Positions 1 to 4,744 of a stretch of DNA of 5,520 nt are shown piece after piece. The DNA is from an uncultured Collinsella sp. GTDB lineage: Bacteria; Actinomycetota; Coriobacteriia; Coriobacteriales; Coriobacteriaceae. Location: assembly GCA_902388545.1 (NCBI GenBank), contig CABMPS010000134.1, positions 1 to 5,520 of the forward strand, given 5' to 3'. The first letter of the stretch is position 1. The number at the start of each line of letters is the position of its first letter. The position numbers and the translations under genes were made by a program. Under the pieces are notes generated by a model, which worked only from the letters and a program-made list of their open reading frames with translations, had not been told where the DNA came from and searched no databases.

Positions 1-605
1 TTGACCACATACTCGTAGTCCTCGTAGAAGGTGTGCTCGAGCAGGTGGATGCCGATACCGCGTAGGTAGTCCGTGCGCGCGGTGAGCGTGTGAATCATGA
101 TCTGGAACACGGTGTCGCCGTTGGTGAGAACGCTGGAGAAGTCGAGCGCGCGACCCGTGACAACACCCTTGGCGAGCGGGAACAGACGCTCCTCGCCAGA
201 AGTCATGTCGATCTCGCGCTTCTTATCTACCACAAGGTCGCTATCGAGGTCGGCAAGACGCTCAAGCAGCTCAGCCATACCGTCCGCGTTCACCCAGTCG
301 TCGCCGTCCACCACGCGGAAATAGCGCCCGCGCGCCTCGGCCAGGCCGGCGTTCACGGCCGAACCGTGGCCTCCGTTCTTCTTGGAGATGACGCGAATCA
401 CGCCATGGCTGCGCGCGGCGAACTCCTCCGCAAGCGCACGGGTGCCGTCGGTGGAGCCATCGTCCACAACGATAACCTCGAGATTGCCCACGAAGCGCGG
501 GTCGAGGTAGGACTCGAGGCCGCGCGCGAGGTAGGACTCGACGTTGTACGCGGGAACGGCGACGGTGAGCTGTAGCGCAGATGTGTCGAACGTGTTCTTA
601 GGCAC
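1..605 (-). CDS. GT2 family glycosyltransferase, C-terminus cut by the window edge
   Basis: This is a GT-A fold family 2 glycosyltransferase that would transfer a sugar from a nucleotide donor to a growing surface glycan in the cytoplasm. Only the first 201 residues lie in the window; the frame is open to position 1. The start is a GTG at 605-603, with AGGAG five bases upstream. The N-terminus carries the family hallmarks: TVAVPAYN near residues 14-21, VVDDGSTDGT at 46-55 (nucleotide binding), NGGHGSAVNAG near 77-87, and DGDD at 100-103 (the DxD metal site). EDYEYV at 195-200 probably supplies the catalytic acid pair ED. It is the last visible gene of the minus-strand export operon, 8 bp after the preceding transferase. 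Its Shine-Dalgarno overlaps that gene's stop codon, so coupling is likely. Family assignment is firm; donor, acceptor and linkage cannot be told from sequence. Confidence 0.9.
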   Translation of the reverse strand, partial: MPKNTFDTSALQLTVAVPAYNVESYLARGLESYLDPRFVGNLEVIVVDDGSTDGTRALAEEFAARSHGVIRVISKKNGGHGSAVNAGLAEARGRYFRVVDGDDWVNADGMAELLERLADLDSDLVVDKKREIDMTSGEERLFPLAKGVVTGRALDFSSVLTNGDTVFQIMIHTLTARTDYLRGIGIHLLEHTFYEDYEYVV

Positions 606-610
606 GAGAA

Positions 611-615
611 CTCCT
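611..615 (-). promoter_or_regulatory. Ribosome binding site of the left-edge glycosyltransferase
   Basis: AGGAG on the minus strand ends five bases before the GTG start at 605. It overlaps the TAG stop codon (616-614) of the upstream glycosyltransferase. It fixes the GTG as the start and suggests that translation is coupled to the preceding gene. Confidence 0.7.
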
Positions 616-1729
616 AACGGGAGAACGTGGCTTTACGGTACGCGAGGCCGGCGCGCGACCTCACGAGGTGGATGATGCGACCGACGGCGCACCACATCAG
701 GGCGCTGCGCGTCTTGAGGAGGCCCACGACCACACGGGCTGCCCCGCCCCGAGGGCGCGCACTCAGGACAAGCGCACCAAAGAGATCGTCGTCCATGACG
801 CTGCGGCAGAAGGTCACGCGGCCCGCATGGTTTAGCCCCGCGCGCGCATCGCAGTTGCGCTCGAGCGCGGACAAGATGTAGCGCGCATAGCGAGCCCCGA
901 GGCGGGAGCGGACATCGGCGGAATCGAGGCCCCACGACACCTGCTGGCGGTATACATCGTCAATGCGGCGGCGATGCACCTCGTAGTACTCGGGCACGAA
1001 TTTGGCCGTCAGGTTGGCGGCCACGCGCTTCTCGTAGCGGTACAAGGGACGCGCAACGAGCGCAAGGTTCTCAACGCGATTAAAGACCGCAACGTTAAAG
1101 ACGATGTCCTCGATGAGGGGAACGGTCTCAAACGCGATGCCGTCCAGCACCTCCGCACGGTAGACCTTGTTCCACGCATAGCCCAGAAGCGTGCGGTCCT
1201 CGAGGTCGAGAACCTGCGCGTGCGCATCGGAGCCCGAAAAAGCCCCGTCGAGCGCCGGCACGATGTCGTGCGCACCGCATACGGAACCGTCCGCATCGAA
1301 GAGCTCCTCGGTAAGTCCGAACACCACGACGTCGGTCCTGGCCTCCGCATCAGCCTGGGAACGGATCTTCTCGGCACAGCGCTCGAGCAGGTCGGGAGCG
1401 TACGTATCATCCGGATCGGGCATCCAAACGTAGCGTCCGCGGGCGGCGGAGATGCCGGTGTTGCGAGCATCGGCGAGACCATGGTTAACTTTATGACGCA
1501 CGAGGCGAATGCGCGGATCCTCGGCGGCAGCATGCTCGACGAGCTCCGCGACGTTATCGGGAGAGGCGTCGTCAACGCAGATGAGTTCCCAGTCCGCACA
1601 GGTTTGAGCACGGATGCACGCGATGGCGGAGGGCAGGTAGGCCGCGACGCGGTAGCACGGCATAATGATCGAGAACAACGGCCGGGCGTCGACGCCCCGC
1701 CCGACCGCCTTGTCGCACGTGCCGGACAT
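614..1729 (-). CDS. GT2 family glycosyltransferase
   Basis: This is a complete 371-residue family 2 glycosyltransferase, expected to act at the cytoplasmic face of the membrane in polysaccharide assembly. Visible motifs are FSIIMPCYR at 19-27, CVDDASPDN at 51-59 (nucleotide binding), NHGLADARNTG at about 82-92, DPDD at 105-108 (DxD-type metal site), WNKVYR at 186-191 and EDIVFN at 207-212 (likely catalytic acid residues). The catalytic domain ends near residue 240. The remainder is basic and partly hydrophobic (about 331-356), which may mediate membrane contact; no clear transmembrane helix is obvious. The ATG start lies 1 bp after the stop codon of the ABC ATPase gene and has no strong Shine-Dalgarno, so translation probably depends on coupling. 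The sugar specificity is unknown. The organisation of its motifs resembles the neighbouring left-edge transferase, but the two are clearly diverged. Confidence 0.92.
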   Translation of the reverse strand: MSGTCDKAVGRGVDARPLFSIIMPCYRVAAYLPSAIACIRAQTCADWELICVDDASPDNVAELVEHAAAEDPRIRLVRHKVNHGLADARNTGISAARGRYVWMPDPDDTYAPDLLERCAEKIRSQADAEARTDVVVFGLTEELFDADGSVCGAHDIVPALDGAFSGSDAHAQVLDLEDRTLLGYAWNKVYRAEVLDGIAFETVPLIEDIVFNVAVFNRVENLALVARPLYRYEKRVAANLTAKFVPEYYEVHRRRIDDVYRQQVSWGLDSADVRSRLGARYARYILSALERNCDARAGLNHAGRVTFCRSVMDDDLFGALVLSARPRGGAARVVVGLLKTRSALMWCAVGRIIHLVRSRAGLAYRKATFSR

Positions 1730-1730
1730 G

Positions 1731-2486
1731 CTAGTCGAACTGTGCCCTATATGCCGAGCACACCTCGTTGACAGGACCGATCATGCGCTCGTGGCCCTTC
1801 TCGATCCACACCGCGGAGGTGCAGATGCGCTCCACCTGCTCGATGGAATGGCTCACAAACAGCACGGTTACGTTGCCGGAATCTATGAAGCTCTGGATGC
1901 GGCGCTCGCACTTCTGCTGGAAAAACACGTCGCCCACCGAGAGCGTCTCGTCGACGATGAGGATGTCGGGTTCCACCACGGTGGCGATGGCGAACGCGAT
2001 ACGCGCCACCATACCCGAGGAGTAGTTCTTCATGGGCATGTCGAGGAAGTCGCGCAGCTCGGCGAAGTCCACAATCTGGTCAAGGTGTTCTTCCATGAAC
2101 TGCTTGGAGTAACCCAAAAGCGCACCGTTGAGGAAGATGTTCTCACGCGCGGTGAGCTCGAGGTCGAAACCAGCGCCCAGCTCAATGAGGGGCGCGATGT
2201 TACCACGAACTGTCACGGTGCCCTTCGTGGGCTCGAGCACGCCGGCAATGATCTTGAGCATGGTTGATTTACCGGAACCGTTGGTTCCCACCAAGCCGAT
2301 GACCTCGCCCTTCTTAACCTTGAAGCTCACGTGCTCCAGAGCATGGAACTCCTTGAAAAACAACTCGTGGCGCACGAGCTTGATGAAGTACTCCTTGAGG
2401 GAGTTGAGCTGCTCGCTGGCCATGTTGAAGACCATCGTGACGTCGTCGACCTCGATGGCGTACTCGGTGTTAGTAGCGTTTGCCAT
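1731..2486 (-). CDS. Polysaccharide ABC exporter, ATP-binding subunit (Wzt/TagH/RgpD type)
   Basis: This is the ATPase subunit of an ABC exporter for undecaprenyl-linked polysaccharide or teichoic acid; it works on the inner face of the membrane with the permease encoded just upstream. It has 251 residues. Walker A is GTNGSGKST at 67-75. The segment PLIELGAGFDLELTAREN at 99-116 is typical of this subfamily in place of a canonical Q-loop region. The ABC signature is YSSGM at 155-159, Walker B ILIVDE at 175-180, the D-loop SVGD at 183-186, and the switch histidine H213. It is short, lacking the C-terminal carbohydrate-binding domain that the Wzt proteins of E. coli O8/O9a use, so it probably does not recognise a terminal cap in that way. 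The ATG start lies 9 bp after the permease stop, with AAGG overlapping that stop and 7 bases of spacing. Whether it exports a rhamnan, a teichoic acid or another polymer is not decided by the sequence. Confidence 0.95.
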   Translation of the reverse strand: MANATNTEYAIEVDDVTMVFNMASEQLNSLKEYFIKLVRHELFFKEFHALEHVSFKVKKGEVIGLVGTNGSGKSTMLKIIAGVLEPTKGTVTVRGNIAPLIELGAGFDLELTARENIFLNGALLGYSKQFMEEHLDQIVDFAELRDFLDMPMKNYSSGMVARIAFAIATVVEPDILIVDETLSVGDVFFQQKCERRIQSFIDSGNVTVLFVSHSIEQVERICTSAVWIEKGHERMIGPVNEVCSAYRAQFD

Positions 2487-2495
2487 GGTGCCGCC

Positions 2496-3308
2496 TTAGA
2501 CGTAGAGGATGAACTTGTGCTCGGTCTTCTTGAACACGAAGATACCGATGATGAGCGCGATGATGGCCCACGCGATGCACATGAGGAGCACCGTGGGCGT
2601 GGGGTTCTGCTGCCACAGGAAAATGTCACGCATAAACTCGAGGTAGTTGTACATGGGGTTTATCTTCACCAGCATGATGATCCAGTGCGGGGCGCCCTTG
2701 TCGATAAGCAGGGAGAGGTCCCAGAAGATGGGCGTGAGGTAGGTCCACGCGATGATGACGACACTCCACAAGTGGATGATGTCGCGAAAGAAGACGGAGA
2801 GCGCACCGATGGCCATGCCCACGCCGATGCAAAAGAGCATCAGCAAGAACAGGCACAGGGGCAGCCAGATGAAGTGCCACGTGGGCATAACCTGGAAGAA
2901 CAGCATGACAATGGCCACGGCGATGAGCGAGAAAGCGAAGTTCACGAGCGCGAACAAGACCTTCTGCACCGGGAAGATGTACCGGTTGACCTTAACCTTC
3001 TTGAGCAGGGGCGCGGCGTTGATGATGCTCGTGAGCGCCGCGTTGGTAGAGTCGCTCATGAGCGAGAACGTGACATTGCCCACGATGAGGTAGAGCGGGA
3101 AGTTGGGGATGTTGCTGCCAAACATGTAAGAGAACACGATGGACATGACGACCATCATGAGCAACGGGTTGAGAACGCTCCACAACACACCGAGGAAACT
3201 ACGGCGGTACTTAAGCTTGAAGTCCTTGGTGACGAGCTGCTCGAGGATGAGCAGGTCCTTCTTATACGGACGCGGGGCCTTTTCGGTTGCAAGAGTCTGT
3301 GAGGACAC
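2496..3308 (-). CDS. Polysaccharide ABC exporter, ABC-2 type permease (Wzm/TagG/RgpC type)
   Basis: This is the membrane subunit of the polysaccharide exporter, 270 residues, the usual size for the family. A cytoplasmic N-terminus carries KDFKLKYRRSFLG at 28-40, matching the amphipathic entry motif of this family, followed by VLWSVLNPLL at 41-50. Hydrophobic segments fall near 41-63, 70-86, 114-138, 145-170, 178-196 and 238-259, consistent with six transmembrane helices. FFRDIIHLW at 173-181 and INPMYNYLEFMRDIF at 216-230 are further family-typical stretches. The start is a GTG at 3308-3306, preceded by GGGAGG with 8 bases of spacing. It is the first gene of the operon and sits directly before its ATPase. 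TagG, RgpC and Wzm are homologous, and I cannot choose among them by sequence alone. The rmlD remnant just upstream mildly favours a rhamnose-containing polymer. Confidence 0.94.
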   Translation of the reverse strand: MSSQTLATEKAPRPYKKDLLILEQLVTKDFKLKYRRSFLGVLWSVLNPLLMMVVMSIVFSYMFGSNIPNFPLYLIVGNVTFSLMSDSTNAALTSIINAAPLLKKVKVNRYIFPVQKVLFALVNFAFSLIAVAIVMLFFQVMPTWHFIWLPLCLFLLMLFCIGVGMAIGALSVFFRDIIHLWSVVIIAWTYLTPIFWDLSLLIDKGAPHWIIMLVKINPMYNYLEFMRDIFLWQQNPTPTVLLMCIAWAIIALIIGIFVFKKTEHKFILYV

Positions 3309-3316
3309 CGACGACG

Positions 3317-3322
3317 CCTCCC
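3317..3322 (-). promoter_or_regulatory. Ribosome binding site of the ABC permease
   Basis: GGGAGG on the minus strand lies 8 bases before the GTG start codon at 3308. It is the strongest Shine-Dalgarno in the operon, fitting a first gene, and it supports the GTG as the true start. Confidence 0.75.
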
Positions 3323-3368
3323 TATTGATTGCACGTTAGCGGCTGATGCCGCCCTTGCCGAATAACGA

Positions 3369-3377
3369 ATGATAACA
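3369..3377 (-). promoter_or_regulatory. Candidate extended -10 promoter element for the export operon
   Basis: The minus strand reads TGTTATCAT, an extended -10 (TG-N) followed by TATCAT, five of six matches to TATAAT. It lies about 60 bases upstream of the permease start, which leaves room for a short leader. No good -35 hexamer sits 16-18 bases upstream, as may be tolerated for extended -10 promoters. The assignment is by eye only. Confidence 0.35.
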
Positions 3378-3442
3378 CAGGGGCGCTTACGCAATTTCTC
3401 GCCTCGACAAGCTGCATACAAATAGGAGAGTCGGGTGTGCGC

Positions 3443-3910
3443 TTATGGACAGGTGGCGCTGGCGTAGCAGTCGGCGGTCGACACCGGCACGACCTTCCCG
3501 CCGTTGCCGTTAGCGGCCTCGAAGACAGCGCGGGCGATGTCGGACCAGCTCCTCACGGCGCCCGAGCCGGTGCAGCCGTAGGTGCCGTAGGGGGCCTTCG
3601 CGTCCAGCACGTGGAAGATGGCCGCGGCCATGTCGCGCGTGAAGGTCAGGCGGCCCAGATTGTCGTCCGCGACCGTAATCTGGGTAAGTTTATTCTCCGG
3701 GTCGGCGACGCGGTCGGACAGACCCTTCATGGTTTTGACGAAGTTGTGTCCCTCACCGATGACCCAACTGGAGCGCATGATGTAGTAGCGCGGGCAGCCG
3801 GCCACGGCGATGTCACCCGCTGTCTTGTTCTGGCCGTAGACGAACAGCGGGCTAAAGGGCTCCCCATCGTCGTGCGCCTCGGCCGTGCCGTCGAACACCA
3901 GCAGTCTCAT
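3443..3910 (-). pseudogene. rmlD: Remnant of an rmlD-like dTDP-4-dehydrorhamnose reductase gene
   Basis: The 155 codons match the middle and C-terminal part of RmlD, the NADPH-dependent reductase that makes the last step of dTDP-L-rhamnose. VFDGT at 5-9, EPFSPLFVYGQNKTAGD at 17-33 (with the catalytic-type Tyr25 and Lys29 of the SDR YxxxK motif), RSSWVIGEG at 46-54, DNLGRLTFT at 83-91 and SWSDIARAVF at 121-130 are recognisable. The Rossmann glycine motif and the first hundred or so residues are absent; recognisable homology starts only four residues after the apparent ATG. If the parent was the actinobacterial RmlC-RmlD fusion, which the GRLTFT and APYGTY wording suggests, about 300 residues are missing. 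The C-terminus also stops early, at TAA 3445-3443. There is no Shine-Dalgarno before the ATG. It is probably not expressed as an enzyme. It lies just upstream of the export permease on the same strand. The RmlD family call is strong; pseudogene status is inferred. Confidence 0.8.
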
Positions 3911-4105
3911 GAACCGGTACCGTCAGCCAAACATCTAGCACATTGGAGACCCTCCCCTTATCTCCAGCCAGACAGCGCCGGCTACGATTCCACTCGCGAT
4001 CGCACCCGGCGCACCCCGCCGCAAAATCGAATCGATTGAACAAGACGCCATGCACCCGTTGCCGGCACCGCGAGACAAGCTGAAAACCGCATAACGGCAC
4101 GCAGT

Positions 4106-4135
4106 GTTTACGTCGATATCCACAGGGGCGTAAAC
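4106..4135. promoter_or_regulatory. Inverted repeat, possible operator upstream of tagD
   Basis: GTTTACG at 4106-4112 is exactly repeated in inverted form as CGTAAAC at 4129-4135, with 16 bases between. The half-site centres are 23 bp apart, about two helical turns, as would suit a dimeric regulator. The right half overlaps where a -35 element for the putative -10 box at 4151 would lie, and no recognisable -35 is present. Chance occurrence cannot be excluded. Confidence 0.3.
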
Positions 4136-4150
4136 CGTTGATTAAGCTAA

Positions 4151-4156
4151 TATAAA
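4151..4156 (+). promoter_or_regulatory. Candidate -10 box of the tagD-licD operon
   Basis: TATAAA lies in an AT-rich stretch 34 bases upstream of the chosen tagD ATG, so transcription would begin around 4163 and give a leader of about 27 bases. The region 17 bases upstream (GCGTAA) does not resemble TTGACA, so the promoter would be weak or need an activator. Confidence 0.35.
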
Positions 4157-4175
4157 CAGCAAGTCAACAGGGCGC

Positions 4176-4181
4176 GGGGAG
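4176..4181 (+). promoter_or_regulatory. Ribosome binding site that decides the tagD start
   Basis: GGGGAG ends 8 bases before the ATG at 4190. The other possible start, the GTG at 4181, overlaps this site and has no other Shine-Dalgarno, so the ATG is preferred. Confidence 0.65.
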
Positions 4182-4189
4182 TGCAAGGA

Positions 4190-4741
4190 ATGAATGGGAC
4201 TGAAATAAACACCGAGATACGAATCGAGCCGCAAGCTGAAGCTCACAGGCATCCTCCGATTCACGAAATATCAGAAGAACCCCACAGCGTTACAATCACA
4301 AGCTCGGGTATTTTGCATCAGCAAGCCAACCAGCGAGGGAAATCGGGGCTCCGTCGAGTTCTTACCTATGGTACTTTCGACCTCTTGCATTATGGTCATA
4401 TTCGCTTGCTTCAACAGGCGGCTGCCCTTGGAGACTACCTCGTTGTTGCCCTTTCCACCGACGAATTCAACGCACTAAAGGGAAAGAAAAGCTTCTATTC
4501 GTATAACGTGCGAAAGGAAATGCTCGAAGCGATACGCTACGTTGACCTTGTAATCCCTGAAAATAGCTGGGAACAAAAAGCAACAGACGTAGAGACCTTT
4601 CAGATTGATACAGTCTGCATGGGAAGTGACTGGGAAAACGATCCGCGTTTTGAATCGCTGAGGGATATCTGCCAGGTTCAATACCTAAATCGAACGCCCG
4701 GTATTTCTACCAGCGACATTAAGACGAGTCTTAAAGGATAA
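4190..4741 (+). CDS. tagD: Glycerol-3-phosphate cytidylyltransferase with an N-terminal extension
   Basis: The enzyme would convert CTP and glycerol 3-phosphate to CDP-glycerol and pyrophosphate, the donor for glycerol-phosphate teichoic acids or glycan decorations. Counting from the ATG at 4190 it has 183 residues. The nucleotidyltransferase core starts near residue 55 with VLTYGTFDLLHYGHIRLL; HYGH at 67-70 is the HxGH active-site motif. MGSDWEND at 144-151 and RTPGISTSDIK at 168-178 match the conserved C-terminal motifs of TagD (RTEGISTS type). TagD is usually about 130 residues, so the first 54 residues are extra. They are polar, rich in Glu, Thr, His and Ser, and look disordered. No good internal start is visible at the core boundary. 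The gene is lower in GC than the genes to the left and is followed after 3 bp by licD, with which it probably forms an operon. A related cytidylyltransferase with another phospho-alcohol substrate is possible but less likely. Confidence 0.88.
   Translation: MNGTEINTEIRIEPQAEAHRHPPIHEISEEPHSVTITSSGILHQQANQRGKSGLRRVLTYGTFDLLHYGHIRLLQQAAALGDYLVVALSTDEFNALKGKKSFYSYNVRKEMLEAIRYVDLVIPENSWEQKATDVETFQIDTVCMGSDWENDPRFESLRDICQVQYLNRTPGISTSDIKTSLKG
4733..4738 (+). promoter_or_regulatory. Ribosome binding site of the licD-family gene
   Basis: AAAGGA lies inside the last codons of tagD, directly before its TAA stop, and 6 bases before the GTG at 4745. This sets the GTG as the start and points to coupled translation of the two genes. 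Confidence 0.7.
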
Positions 4742-4744
4742 GCA

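Larger units (their letters stand above)
3911..4180. other. Divergent intergenic spacer, no supported gene
   Basis: This 270-bp stretch separates the minus-strand rmlD remnant from the plus-strand tagD gene. I find no coding sequence with homology or a ribosome site in it. The left half is GC-rich and the last 50 bases are AT-rich. It holds an imperfect hairpin possibility (GCGCCGG at 3975-3981 with CCGGCGC at 4006-4012, a 24-base loop and no T tract), a GTTTACG/CGTAAAC inverted repeat at 4106-4135, and a possible -10 box before tagD. A 62-codon minus-strand frame crosses it (3935-4123) but has no support. Confidence 0.6.

Noticed and set aside
974..1771. Plus-strand open frame (265 codons) opposite the GT2 glycosyltransferase
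   Set aside because: It is a shadow caused by GC-rich codon bias. The minus strand has all the GT2 motifs and the right operon spacing.
2331..3302. Long plus-strand open frame (323 codons) opposite the ABC permease
   Set aside because: The minus strand encodes a clear ABC-2 permease with family motifs. The plus-strand translation is a mass of Asp, Glu, His and Arg, as expected for the antisense of a hydrophobic protein, and has no recognisable domain.
3975..4012. GCGCCGG/CCGGCGC hairpin as a terminator
   Set aside because: The 24-base loop is long and no T tract lies on either side; in a GC-rich spacer such 7-bp matches are weak evidence.
3437..4039. Plus-strand open frame opposite the rmlD remnant, preceded by an AGGAG-like sequence at 3424
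   Set aside because: The RmlD motifs are on the minus strand. The plus-strand product has no recognisable features, and the ribosome-site match is what one expects by chance.
3935..4123. Minus-strand 62-codon frame in the spacer, with a hydrophobic C-terminal stretch (GAIASGIVAGAVWLEI)
   Set aside because: It starts at a GTG without a Shine-Dalgarno and has no similarity I recognise. The hydrophobic tail hints at a membrane protein remnant but is too short to call.
4137..4168. GTTGA/TCAAC inverted repeat around the tagD -10 box
   Set aside because: The arms are only 5 bp with a 22-base spacer, which is common by chance.
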